Shown: piece by piece, positions 24,998 through 33,611 of the stretch
How the letters are laid out: every line of letters starts with the position of its first letter
How positions within the stretch are numbered: position 1 is the stretch's first letter
Assembly (NCBI RefSeq): GCF_001270495.1
Contig: NZ_LGUR01000094.1
Location: forward strand, 1-64,000
Reading direction: 5' to 3'
DNA: 64,000 nt
Source: Streptomyces viridochromogenes
GTDB taxonomy: Bacteria > Actinomycetota > Actinomycetes > Streptomycetales > Streptomycetaceae
Translations under genes and position numbers: made by a program
The notes under the pieces: model-generated
What the model was told of the DNA's origin: nothing
Database searches by the model: none
The model's input: only the letters and a program-made list of their open reading frames with translations

Positions 24998-26329
24998 TCA
25001 CGCTCGTGTCGAGGCCGTCTCCGGGACCGACGCTGCGGCTGTCCGCGTCCGGTGGATGAACGCCACGCCGCACACCGCGAGGACGGAGGCCGCGGAGAGG
25101 GTGTACAGGCCCCCGTTGGTGCTGCCCGTGGTGTCCTGGAGGTAGCCGAAGAGGGTCGGTGAGACGAAACCGCCGAGGTTTCCTATGGAGTTGACCAGGG
25201 CGAGCCCCGGCGCCGCGATCCTCAGGTCAAGCCCCGACTGGGCCATCGGCCAGAACAAGGTGGCCGCGCACTTCCCGCCGACCGCGGCCAGAGTGAGCGC
25301 GGCGAGGCCGAACCAGGGGGAGCCGAGGGTGGCCAGGAAGGTGCCGACCGCGGACAGGACGAGGGCGATCGCCAGGTACGGGCGGCGGTCCGGGGCGCGG
25401 TCGGTGAAGTGGGCCATCGTGTACATCGCGATCACCGCACAGATCCACGGTACGGCCGTGAGCAGGCCGACCTGGAAGGGCGAGAGCCCGCCGATGTCGT
25501 CGACCAGGCTCGGCAGCCAGAAGGTGATCGCGTACCCGGTGAGGGCCATCGCGAAGAACACCGAGGTCAGCAGGGCTACCTGGGGGTGCAGGATCAGCTT
25601 CAGCCGGGACGTCCTGGGGGCACGGTCACGTGCCTCCTTGTCCCGGGCGACCGCCTCGCTGAGCGCGTCCTTCTCCTCCTGGGTGAGCCAACGGGCGTCC
25701 TGGATACGGGAGACGAGGAAGAACCCGGCGATGAATCCGACCAGGATCGAGAAGGCCCCCTCCAGCGCGAACATCCAGCGCCAGCCGGCGATCCCGCCCG
25801 CCCCGTGCAGCTCCAGCAGCGCGCCCGTGATGGGCCCGGTCACGATGTACGCCGTGGCCGAACCGCCCAGGAAGATCGCGCTGGCCCGGCCCCGGCTGGA
25901 GTCGGGCAGCCACTGGGTGAAGTAGAGGAGCACACCGGGGAAGAACCCGGCCTCCGCGACGCCGAGCAGGAAGCGCAGGCCGTAGAACATCCACACGTTG
26001 TGGATGAAGCACATCGCCACGATCACCGCACCCCAGGTGATCATGATGCGGGTCAGCCAGACCCGGGCGCCGAACCGCTCCAGGAGCATGTTGCTGGGCA
26101 CCTCGAACAGGGCGTACCCGATGAAGAACAGCCCCGCGCCGAGTCCGTACGCGGTCGCGCTGACCCCGACATCGGCCCTGAGCTCGTCCTGGACGAAGCC
26201 GACGTTCGTCCGGTCCATCTGGTTGACCAGCAGCATCAGCACGAGGATCGGCAGCATCCGGCGCAGGAACTTGCCTACCGCGCGGCGTTCGGCGTCGGGT
26301 ATCACCGACGCCTGGGCGGCTTCCGACAT
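24998..26329 (-). CDS. MFS transporter, anion:cation symporter type
   Basis: The product has 443 residues and 12 predicted membrane segments. The family hallmark NQMDRTNVGF sits in the first segment, and the RFLLGVAEAGFFPGVLLY segment matches the ACS/phthalate-glucarate-tartrate permease group. These import organic anions, but the substrate here cannot be read. The start at ATG 26329 has GGGGAGA 9 bases upstream. It lies downstream of aspS on the same strand but is separated by two hairpins and 289 bases, so it is probably its own unit. Confidence 0.9.
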   Translation of the reverse strand: MSEAAQASVIPDAERRAVGKFLRRMLPILVLMLLVNQMDRTNVGFVQDELRADVGVSATAYGLGAGLFFIGYALFEVPSNMLLERFGARVWLTRIMITWGAVIVAMCFIHNVWMFYGLRFLLGVAEAGFFPGVLLYFTQWLPDSSRGRASAIFLGGSATAYIVTGPITGALLELHGAGGIAGWRWMFALEGAFSILVGFIAGFFLVSRIQDARWLTQEEKDALSEAVARDKEARDRAPRTSRLKLILHPQVALLTSVFFAMALTGYAITFWLPSLVDDIGGLSPFQVGLLTAVPWICAVIAMYTMAHFTDRAPDRRPYLAIALVLSAVGTFLATLGSPWFGLAALTLAAVGGKCAATLFWPMAQSGLDLRIAAPGLALVNSIGNLGGFVSPTLFGYLQDTTGSTNGGLYTLSAASVLAVCGVAFIHRTRTAAASVPETASTRA

Positions 26330-26453
26330 CGTTGTCTCCCCTAGGTCGGTCGTACACATACTTGAACCAGAATCACGTACGCGGGCCCGGGGAACGTTAC
26401 GGAGGCATCTCTTCAGGGTCAACGGCTTGAGCGGATGTCCATACATGTGAATA

Positions 26454-26485
26454 CGGGGCGGACGTGTGTGCACACATCCGCCCCG
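26454..26485. other. Inverted repeat upstream of the MFS gene
   Basis: CGGGGCGGA (26454-26462) pairs with TCCGCCCCG (26477-26485). Inside, TGTGTG pairs with CACACA, so the whole folds as a long hairpin with a 2-base bulge. It could be a second aspS terminator or an operator for the MFS gene, 125 bases from its start. Confidence 0.45.
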
Positions 26486-26559
26486 CACCTCGTACATCCG
26501 CCGGTCAGGTACCGGTGTTGGTGGCCTCGGGGTCGACGCCCATTGCGCCGTAAACGAAA

Positions 26560-26591
26560 GTGGCTCGGAACCGGCACCGGTTCCGAGCCAC
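26560..26591 (-). terminator. Intrinsic terminator after aspS
   Basis: GTGGCTCGGAACCGG pairs perfectly over 15 bp with its complement, two bases apart. On the minus strand it is followed by TTTCGTTTACG, a partial T tract. It is 28 bases after the aspS stop. Confidence 0.85.
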
Positions 26592-26618
26592 CTACGGCTC
26601 TGCGAAGACCTCAAACAC

Positions 26619-28382
26619 CTACTTCGGCTGCGGCTTGCGCACCGACAGGTGCAGCTCCTTCAGCCGCGCCTCCTCCAGCTCCGTCGGCGCGCCCATCATC
26701 AGGTCCTGGGCGTTGCCGTTGAGCGGGAAGGCGATCGTCTCGCGGATGTTCGGCTCGTCGGCGAGCAGCATGACGATGCGGTCGACGCCCGGCGCGATGC
26801 CACCGTGCGGCGGGGCGCCGAACCGGAGGGCGCGCAGCATGCCGGCGAACTTCTCCTCGACCGTGTCGCGGTCGTAGCCCGCGATCTCGAAGGCCTTGAG
26901 CATGATCTCCGGCTCGTGGTTCCGGATCGCGCCGGAGGACAGCTCGACGCCGTTGCAGACGATGTCGTACTGCCAGCCCAGGATGTCCAGCGGGTCCTGG
27001 GTCTCCAGGGCCTCAAGGCCGCCCTGCGGCATGGAGAACGGGTTGTGCGAGAAGTCGATCGCGCCGGTCTCCTCGTCCTTCTCGTACATCGGGAAGTCGA
27101 CGATCCAGCAGAACCGGAAGACGCCCTCCTCGAAGTGCCCGGCACGCTTGGCGGCCTCGACCCGCACCGCGCCCATGATCTTCGAGACCTCGTCGAACTC
27201 GCCCGCGCCGAAGAACACGGCGTGACCGGCGGCCAGCGAGAGGCGCTTGGTCAGCTCGGCGACGTTCTCCTCGGTGAGGAACTTGGCGATCGGGCCGGAC
27301 AGCGAGCCGTCCTCGGCCACCCGCACCCAGGCCAGGCCCTTCGCGCCCTGCGAGACCGCGAAGTCACCGAGCTGGTCGAAGAACTTCCGGGGCTGCGCGG
27401 AGACGTCCGGCACCGGCAGCGCACGCACGTGCTTGCCGGCGAACGCCTTGAACTCCGAGCCCTCGAAGATGTCGGTGATGTCGACGAGCTCCAGCTGGGC
27501 GCGCAGGTCCGGCTTGTCCGAGCCGTACTTCAGCATCGCCTCGCGGAACGGGATCCGCGGGAACGGGGACGTGACATGGCGGCCGCTCCCGAACTCCTCG
27601 AACAGCTCGGTCATGAGCTGCTCGATCGGCCGGAAGACGTCCTCCTGCTCGACGAAGCTCATCTCGACGTCGAGCTGGTAGAACTCGCCCGGCGAGCGGT
27701 CCGCGCGCGCGTCCTCGTCGCGGAAGCAGGGCGCGATCTGGAAGTAGCGGTCGAAGCCGGAGATCATCAGCAGCTGCTTGAACTGCTGCGGCGCCTGCGG
27801 CAGGGCGTAGAACTTGCCCGGGTTCAGGCGGGAGGGGACGACGAAGTCACGGGCGCCCTCGGGGGAGGTCGCGGACAGGATCGGCGTCGCCATCTCGTTG
27901 AAGCCCAGCGCCGTCATCTTGTGGCGAATGGCGCTGATCACCGACGTACGCAGCAGGATGTTGCGGTGCATGCGCTCGCGGCGCAGGTCCAGGAAGCGGT
28001 ACTCCAGGCGCCGCTCCTCGTTGACCCCGTCCTCGGTGTTGATCGTGAAGGGGAGCGGGGCCGCGGCGCCGAGCAGCTCGACCTCGCCGACCTCGACCTC
28101 GACCTCACCGGTCGGCAGCTCCGGGTTGACGTTCTCGGTGCCGCGGGAGACGACCTTGCCGTCGACGCGGACCGTCGATTCCTTGGTCAGCTTGTCCAGG
28201 GCCTCGTACGCGGGCGTGCCGGGACGGGCGACGAGCTGCGTGATGCCGTAGTGATCGCGCAGATCGATGAAGAGGATGCCGCCCAGGTCGCGCCGATTGT
28301 GCAGCCAGCCACTCAGTCGGACGTCGGTGCCGACGTCAGAGGAGCGGAGCTCGCCGCAGGTGTGGGACCTGTACCGATGCAT
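26619..28382 (-). CDS. aspS: Aspartyl-tRNA synthetase
   Basis: The product has 587 residues, a class II synthetase of the bacterial type. The N-terminal OB fold binds the anticodon ([23 protein letters not shown]). Class II motif 2 is in [19 protein letters not shown] and motif 3 is in [16 protein letters not shown]. The GAD insertion lies between them (about residues 290-410). Many actinobacteria lack AsnRS, in which case this enzyme would also mischarge tRNA-Asn for GatCAB. The RRDL at the OB fold looks like the discriminating form, so specificity is uncertain. The start at ATG 28382 is the family N-terminus. Confidence 0.97.
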   Translation of the reverse strand: MHRYRSHTCGELRSSDVGTDVRLSGWLHNRRDLGGILFIDLRDHYGITQLVARPGTPAYEALDKLTKESTVRVDGKVVSRGTENVNPELPTGEVEVEVGEVELLGAAAPLPFTINTEDGVNEERRLEYRFLDLRRERMHRNILLRTSVISAIRHKMTALGFNEMATPILSATSPEGARDFVVPSRLNPGKFYALPQAPQQFKQLLMISGFDRYFQIAPCFRDEDARADRSPGEFYQLDVEMSFVEQEDVFRPIEQLMTELFEEFGSGRHVTSPFPRIPFREAMLKYGSDKPDLRAQLELVDITDIFEGSEFKAFAGKHVRALPVPDVSAQPRKFFDQLGDFAVSQGAKGLAWVRVAEDGSLSGPIAKFLTEENVAELTKRLSLAAGHAVFFGAGEFDEVSKIMGAVRVEAAKRAGHFEEGVFRFCWIVDFPMYEKDEETGAIDFSHNPFSMPQGGLEALETQDPLDILGWQYDIVCNGVELSSGAIRNHEPEIMLKAFEIAGYDRDTVEEKFAGMLRALRFGAPPHGGIAPGVDRIVMLLADEPNIRETIAFPLNGNAQDLMMGAPTELEEARLKELHLSVRKPQPK

Positions 28383-28418
28383 CGTCGTTTCATCCAGTCT
28401 TCGCGGATCGGGGGGCGT

Positions 28419-28432
28419 GTTTCACGTGAAAC
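28419..28432. other. parS: ParB-binding site
   Basis: GTTTCACGTGAAAC is a perfect 14-bp palindrome identical to the streptomycete parS consensus. It lies between divergent aspS and the PAS-PP2C gene. parS sites cluster around oriC, where ParB loads for chromosome segregation. Confidence 0.92.
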
Positions 28433-28573
28433 TTCCCCCAAGGGTACCGGGGACCCCAAGATCGGCTCCCCACCATTTCGCCGTGCCCATGGGCCCACCC
28501 GTGACCCCCTCCGACCGGATGCCCCGTACAGCTTCGGTGGCAGTCTGCGATCACCTCTTCTTACAGTGGGGCA

Positions 28574-30742
28574 ATGCGCACTGGTGAGCCCCTGCCCGCC
28601 GTGGGGGAGGTTCTCGCCGCCCTCGCGACCGGACTGTGGCATTGGAACACCGCCACGGGACTGGTCACGGTCGACGCGGAGGCGGCACGGCTGCTCGGGC
28701 TGCCCCCTGAACAGGCCACGCTCAGCCAGGCCCAGGTGCGCTCCCGCCTGCACCCGGTCGACTGGAACGAGATCAGCGGGGTGATCCAGCTCGCCGTGGC
28801 CGAGGGCACTCTCGGCGAGGCACGGGTGCGGATCATGGACGAGCGGGGCCGGGTCATCCGGGTCGGCCGGAGCCGCTTCCACGCCGTCTTCGACCGCGCG
28901 AAACGGTCGTACGAGGTGACCGGCTCCCTCCAGGAGGTCACCGAACCGACGCCGGGGACCCCGGCCGGGCGTACGGCGGTCACCGGTGACTGGCGGCGCT
29001 CGCGGGAGGCGTTCCTGCTGGACGCGGGCCGGGCGCTGGCCGAGGCGCGGTCGACGGCGGAGGTGCTGCGGGTCGCGGCCGGGCTGTCGATGCCGGGGTT
29101 CTCACCGGACGGCCTCGCGGTGTTCGGCGTGACGGGTGACCGGCTGACGATCACCGGCCACCACGGCCATCAGCCCGGCGACGAGAGCCCCTTCTCGCAC
29201 ATGGCCCTGGACACCGACTACCCGGCCGCCGAGGTGGTCCGCACCGGCCGTGCCGTCTACCTCTCCACGCCCGAGCAGTACAAGGACCGCTACCCGCTCA
29301 CCTGGCCGCTCGCCGCGCACTTCAACCGGCAGTCCTGGGCGTTCCTGCCGCTGACCGTGGCCGGCCGCACGATGGGCGCCTGGATGGCGGCGTTCACCTA
29401 TCCGGTCGCCTTCACGCCCGACGAGCGGTCCGTGCTCACGACGGTGGCCCGCATGCTCGCCCAGGCCCTCTCGCGCGCCGAGGCCGCGGAGTCCGCGCGG
29501 GAGCTGACGGACGGCCTCCAGCGCTCGATGCTGCCCCAGCTGGGCCCCGAGATACCGGGCATGAGCGTGGCCGCGCGCTATGTCCCGACCGGCGGCGGGC
29601 TCCAGGTCGGCGGCGACTGGTACGACATGATCCCGCTGCCCAACGGCCGGTTCGCCCTCGTCATCGGTGACGTCCAGGGCCATGACGTCCGCGCGGCGGG
29701 CCTGATGGGCCAGCTGCGCATCGCCCTGCGCGCCTACGCCTCCGAGGGCCATCGCCCCGACGCCGTCCTCTCCCGCGCCTCACGCTTTCTGCACGGCATG
29801 ACGTTCGGCTCCCTCGACGAGGACCCGTCCGAGCTGCGCTTCGCGACCTGTCTGTACGTCGAGGTCGACCCCGCGACCGGCCTGCTGGACATCGCCCGCG
29901 CCGGCCATCCGGACCCGGCGATCCGCATGACCGACGGCACGGTGCTGTCGCGTCCGACGGCGGGCGGCCTCCCGCTCGGCATCGACCCGGACGCCGACTA
30001 CCCGACGACCCGGATCGCCCTGGAACCCGGCGAGACCATGCTGATCTGCACGGACGGCCTGATCGAGACCGGCGGCCACGACCTGGAGACCGGCTGGAAG
30101 CGCATCCGCACGATCCTGGAGGACCACGACGGCGACCTGGAGGCGCTCGCCGACGCCCTCGTCCAGGCCGTCCACGGCCCGTCCTCCCACCACACCACCG
30201 GCCCGCTCGCCGATCGGCGCGAGGACGACATAGCGGTACTGCTGCTGTGCCGGGAGGGGGAGGGCTGCGGCTGCGGCGGCACGGTGGCCGTCCGGCCGAC
30301 GATCCGGCGCACCATGCTCACGGTGGCGCAGGACGAGCCGGAGCGGGTCGCGGTGGCCCGGCAGCAGCTGCGGGAGCTGCTGCACGACTGGGCCTCCGAG
30401 GACCAGGTGGACTCGGCGGTCCTGCTCCTGTCCGAGACGCTCACCAACGTTCTCGTCCACACCGACGCCGACGCCCTGCTCCTCGCCGAGGTCCGCGGCA
30501 CTTCGGGCGACCGCCGGATCCGCGTCGAGGTGACGGACACCAGCGACGCCCTGCCGCACAAACGCCGCCCCGGAGAACTGGCTTCGTCCGGGCGGGGCCT
30601 GATCCTGATCGAGCTACTGGCTCAGGCATGGGGCGTGGACCCACGGGGCGAGGGCAAGAGCATCTGGTTCGAGCTCTACGAGGCGGAGGGCACCGACAAT
30701 CCGGCGAGCGCCGCCGACCCTGCGGACTCCGAACCCGCGTAA
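28574..30742 (+). CDS. PAS-GAF-PP2C-HATPase multidomain sigma-regulatory protein
   Basis: The product has 722 residues. A PAS-like domain lies at about residues 15-120 (LWHWNTATGLVTVD), and a GAF domain at about 140-310. A SpoIIE/RsbU PP2C domain spans about 320-560 with VGGDWYDMI, GDVQGHDVRAAG and CTDGLIETGG. A GHKL ATPase of the anti-sigma (RsbW) type lies at about 585-700, with LSETLTNVLVHTDA and SSGRGLILIELLA as N and G boxes. It could both phosphorylate and dephosphorylate an anti-sigma antagonist in response to a signal. No partner gene is adjacent. TACAGT lies 6 bases before the ATG, so it is probably leaderless. Confidence 0.93.
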   Translation: MRTGEPLPAVGEVLAALATGLWHWNTATGLVTVDAEAARLLGLPPEQATLSQAQVRSRLHPVDWNEISGVIQLAVAEGTLGEARVRIMDERGRVIRVGRSRFHAVFDRAKRSYEVTGSLQEVTEPTPGTPAGRTAVTGDWRRSREAFLLDAGRALAEARSTAEVLRVAAGLSMPGFSPDGLAVFGVTGDRLTITGHHGHQPGDESPFSHMALDTDYPAAEVVRTGRAVYLSTPEQYKDRYPLTWPLAAHFNRQSWAFLPLTVAGRTMGAWMAAFTYPVAFTPDERSVLTTVARMLAQALSRAEAAESARELTDGLQRSMLPQLGPEIPGMSVAARYVPTGGGLQVGGDWYDMIPLPNGRFALVIGDVQGHDVRAAGLMGQLRIALRAYASEGHRPDAVLSRASRFLHGMTFGSLDEDPSELRFATCLYVEVDPATGLLDIARAGHPDPAIRMTDGTVLSRPTAGGLPLGIDPDADYPTTRIALEPGETMLICTDGLIETGGHDLETGWKRIRTILEDHDGDLEALADALVQAVHGPSSHHTTGPLADRREDDIAVLLLCREGEGCGCGGTVAVRPTIRRTMLTVAQDEPERVAVARQQLRELLHDWASEDQVDSAVLLLSETLTNVLVHTDADALLLAEVRGTSGDRRIRVEVTDTSDALPHKRRPGELASSGRGLILIELLAQAWGVDPRGEGKSIWFELYEAEGTDNPASAADPADSEPA

Positions 30743-31168
30743 CGCCCCGGCCCGTTCGCCGACGCGCCGCCGCGCCCTGGCCGTAGCCCTGACCGTGGCC
30801 TGGCCCTGACCCTGACCCTGGCCAGGATCCGCGACTGGCCGCGAGCCCGGCGAACCCAGATACCGACCGAGCCACCGACGCCCAGCCCGGGGCGCGGGCC
30901 CATACGGCGAGGCGAAGAACAGGGCGTCCCAGCTCCACGAGGCCGAGGACGCCGAGAAGCCGGGCGAGGCGACGGGCTCTGCTGACTCCCAGGGCCCCCT
31001 AGCGCCCCAATTCCCCGCACAACACCGCGCCCCTGCCCCACGCCAGGACCCACGGCGGCCCGGGAGCCGCCCCGGACACCCCAGATACCGACCGAGCCAC
31101 CGGCGCCCAGCCCTCGGGGCGCGGGCCTGCGGCAGGGCCAAGGGCGGCGGAGGGCCGTGGTTCGGGCT
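30743..31168. other. 426-base intergenic region with dispersed direct repeats
   Basis: No gene is supported. A block of about 46-48 bp occurs twice, at 30855-30900 and 31080-31127, with the first 23 bases identical. Short CCTGACC-type repeats lie at 30780-30825. The region at 31001-31036 resembles, on the minus strand, the GGGGCGCGG intergenic repeat. Open frames here are Arg/Gly-rich and carry no ribosome sites. Confidence 0.5.
30855..31127. repeat. Two-copy direct repeat of about 46-48 bp
   Basis: The copies at 30855-30900 and 31080-31127 start with CCCAGATACCGACCGAGCCA and share the downstream GCCCAGCCC and GGGGCGCGGGCC parts. They lie 225 bp apart. Confidence 0.7.
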
Positions 31169-32272
31169 TCACGAGGCGGGCGGTGCCGTGGGCTGCGGGG
31201 TCGAGGGCGGCCCGGGTGGCACCGGGGGGTCCGGGGCGGCGTATCGCTCCCTCAGTTCGTTGACGACGCCGAAGGCGGCCGCGGTGAGCGGGACGGCGAG
31301 GAGCATGCCGAGGATTCCGGCCACGGACGCCCCCGCGGTGATCGCGACCATGACGACGGCCGGGTGCATCTGCACGGTCCGGCTCTGGATCATGGGTGTC
31401 AGCACATGCCCTTCCAGGACCTGTACGGCGAGGACGATGGCCAGCACCCACAGCGCGATCACGAACCCCCGGTCGGCGAGCGCGACCAGCACGGCGACCG
31501 CCCCCGACAGAAACGCACCCAGGTAAGGGATGTAGGCGCCGACGAAGACGAGCGCGCCCAGCCCGACAGCGCCCGGAACGTCGAGGACCAGCAGCCCGAC
31601 GGTGATGCAGACGGCGTCGATGAGGGCGACGAAGGTGGTCCCCCGCATGAACCCCTCCACGGCCTGGAACGCCCGCCGGGCCATGGCCTCCACGACCTCC
31701 CCGGACCGACCCGGAACGACGGACCGCAAGGCGTCGGCGGCCCGGTCGGAGTCCCGCAGGAAGAAGAAGACGAGCAGCAGCGCGAGTACGGCCATGGCGA
31801 TGGCCTCGCCCACGACGCTGACCCCGCTGATGACACCTGAGGCGGCCGTCCCGCCGAACTTGGTGAGCAGCTCCCGGGCATTGGAGGCGACGTCGTCCAG
31901 CGAGGTCCCGGCGGCCCCGAAGTGGTCGGCGAGATCCTCGGCCGCCTGCTTGAGCGCGGCGATGATCTGGTCGCCGGTCTCGACGATCGCGGCGACGACG
32001 ATGTACACGGCCCCACCGACGACGGCCACGACGGCGACGCAGGTGAGCCCGGCGGCGACGGACCGGTTCACCTTGGCCTTCACCAGCCGCCGGTGCAACG
32101 GCCCGAGCAGCGCCGTCCCGAGCAGCGCGAGCAGCACGGGCACGACCGCCGTACTGAACTCCACGGCCAGCCGGATGCCGACGTAGACGACCCCGGCGAC
32201 GAGCAACAGGACGACACACCAGGCGGCGAGCCGCCGGACGGGGTCGGGGAGCAGCGGGTTGGGGGCCTGCAC
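31169..32272 (-). CDS. AI-2E family transporter (PF01594)
   Basis: The product has 367 residues from GTG 32272. About eight hydrophobic segments are present: two near the N-terminus, a long amphipathic region (about residues 105-150), and a cluster at 150-340. Family blocks are LLLVFFFLRDS, GAYIPYLGAFLSG and LEGHVLTPMIQ. The group includes AI-2 exporters and sodium/proton antiporters, and the substrate here is unknown. The last 25 residues are a Pro-rich tail. No strong ribosome site is visible (only GGAA 4 bases upstream). Confidence 0.9.
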   Translation of the reverse strand: MQAPNPLLPDPVRRLAAWCVVLLLVAGVVYVGIRLAVEFSTAVVPVLLALLGTALLGPLHRRLVKAKVNRSVAAGLTCVAVVAVVGGAVYIVVAAIVETGDQIIAALKQAAEDLADHFGAAGTSLDDVASNARELLTKFGGTAASGVISGVSVVGEAIAMAVLALLLVFFFLRDSDRAADALRSVVPGRSGEVVEAMARRAFQAVEGFMRGTTFVALIDAVCITVGLLVLDVPGAVGLGALVFVGAYIPYLGAFLSGAVAVLVALADRGFVIALWVLAIVLAVQVLEGHVLTPMIQSRTVQMHPAVVMVAITAGASVAGILGMLLAVPLTAAAFGVVNELRERYAAPDPPVPPGPPSTPQPTAPPAS

Positions 32273-32342
32273 GGTTCCAGCGGATCACGGACCGGGCGGG
32301 GCTGTCGTGCGCGGGCGGACCGGGTGGGTGACGGGTGCCGAA

Positions 32343-32380
32343 AGGCCCGGAGCCGCACCACAGGGCGCGGCTCCGGGCCT
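32343..32380 (-). terminator. Terminator after the pirin gene
   Basis: AGGCCCGGAGCCGC pairs perfectly (14 bp) with 32367-32380 around a 10-base loop, 60 bases beyond the pirin stop. Confidence 0.75.
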
Positions 32381-32440
32381 CGTCGGACCAGGACCGGGGG
32401 CAGGCGGGGCCTGGCGGGCGCCGGCGAGGGGCCGACGGGG

Positions 32441-33421
32441 TCAGGCCTCGGACAGCCCGCTCTCGCTCATCCCGTGCACCGCCGGGATCGTCCCCAGCCG
32501 GCCCTTCTGGAAGTCGTCGAAGGCCTGCTGGAGCTCCTCACGCGTGTTCATGACGAAGGGGCCGTAGTGGGCCATCGGCTCACGGATCGGCTGCCCGCCC
32601 AGGAGGACGACCTCCAGGTCCGGCGTGTGGGAGTCCTGCTTCTCGTCGGCGCGGACGGTCAGCGAGCCGCCGTCGCCGAAGACCGCCGTCTGGCCCAGCT
32701 CGACCGGACGGCGTTCCGCACCGACCGTGCCCCGGCCCGCCAGGACGTAGGCGAGGCCGTTGAAGTCCTCGCGCCACGGCAGGGTGATCTCCGCGCCCGG
32801 GGCGAGGGTCGCGTGGATCATCGTGATCGGGGTGTGCGTGATGCCGGGACCGGCGTGGCCGTCCAGCTCGCCCGCGATGACGCGCAGCAGCGCGCCGCCG
32901 TCGGGGGTGGTGAGCAGCTGGACGTTGCCGCCGCGGATGTCCTGGTAGCGCGGCGCCATCATCTTGTCCCTGGCCGGGAGGTTCACCCACAGCTGGAGGC
33001 CGTGGAAGAGACCGCCGGACATGACCAGGGACTCCGGCGGGGCCTCGATGTGGAGGAGGCCGCTGCCGGCCGTCATCCACTGGGTGTCGCCGTTGGTGAT
33101 GGTGCCACCGCCGCCGTTGGAGTCCTGGTGGTCGAAGATCCCGTCGATGATGTAGGTGACGGTCTCGAAGCCGCGGTGCGGGTGCCAGGGGGTGCCCTTG
33201 GGCTCGCCCGGCGCGTAGTCCACCTCGCCCATCTGGTCCATCATGATGAACGGGTCCAGGTAGCGGTAGTTGATCCCGGCGAACGCTCGGCGCACCGGGA
33301 AGCCCTCACCCTCGAAACCGCTCGGCGCGGTCGTGACGGCGAGCACGGGACGGGCCACGGCCTCCGCGGGCGCGGCGACACGGGGCAGCGTCAGCGGGTT
33401 CTCGACGGTCACTGCAGGCAT
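32441..33421 (-). CDS. Pirin family protein
   Basis: The product has 326 residues, a bicupin. The N-terminal cupin carries the pirin metal motif HPHRGFETVTYIIDG and a later His/Glu set (GDTQWMTAGSGLLHIE). The C-terminal cupin is LAPGAEITLPWREDFNGLAYV. Pirins are iron-binding proteins; some have quercetin 2,3-dioxygenase activity. The ribosome site is strong (AAGGAGGT, 6 bases before ATG 33421). A 16-bp imperfect palindrome at 33449-33464 may be its operator. Confidence 0.94.
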   Translation of the reverse strand: MPAVTVENPLTLPRVAAPAEAVARPVLAVTTAPSGFEGEGFPVRRAFAGINYRYLDPFIMMDQMGEVDYAPGEPKGTPWHPHRGFETVTYIIDGIFDHQDSNGGGGTITNGDTQWMTAGSGLLHIEAPPESLVMSGGLFHGLQLWVNLPARDKMMAPRYQDIRGGNVQLLTTPDGGALLRVIAGELDGHAGPGITHTPITMIHATLAPGAEITLPWREDFNGLAYVLAGRGTVGAERRPVELGQTAVFGDGGSLTVRADEKQDSHTPDLEVVLLGGQPIREPMAHYGPFVMNTREELQQAFDDFQKGRLGTIPAVHGMSESGLSEA

Positions 33422-33448
33422 GTCGGTACCTCCTTGTGCGGCCAGTTT

Positions 33449-33464
33449 AGTTGAGCATTGAACT
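33449..33464. promoter_or_regulatory. Imperfect palindrome upstream of pirin
   Basis: AGTTGAGCATTGAACT has AGTT/AACT arms plus an inner A-T pair, 28 bases before the pirin start. It resembles a MarR/HxlR-type operator. No such regulator is encoded next to it. Confidence 0.4.
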
Positions 33465-33516
33465 TTCTGCCACCCTCAACGGGCCGGACCCGCAGGACAT
33501 TCCCTCCGGGCACAGC

Positions 33517-33550
33517 CGAAGGCCGGCACCCGGGTGGGTGCCGGCCTTCG
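33517..33550 (-). terminator. Terminator after the DHA2 exporter gene
   Basis: CGAAGGCCGGCACCC pairs perfectly (15 bp) with 33536-33550 around GGGT, 62 bases beyond the exporter stop. Confidence 0.8.
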
Positions 33551-33611
33551 TCACAAGGACCCGGTGTTTCGGGGGCGGCTCAGTGTGCCAGGAAGAGCCG
33601 GTACGGCGTGG

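Noticed and set aside
26466..28784. A 772-codon plus-strand open frame opposite aspS
   Set aside because: It is a shadow of aspS and runs through its terminator and the parS site; no family signal is seen.
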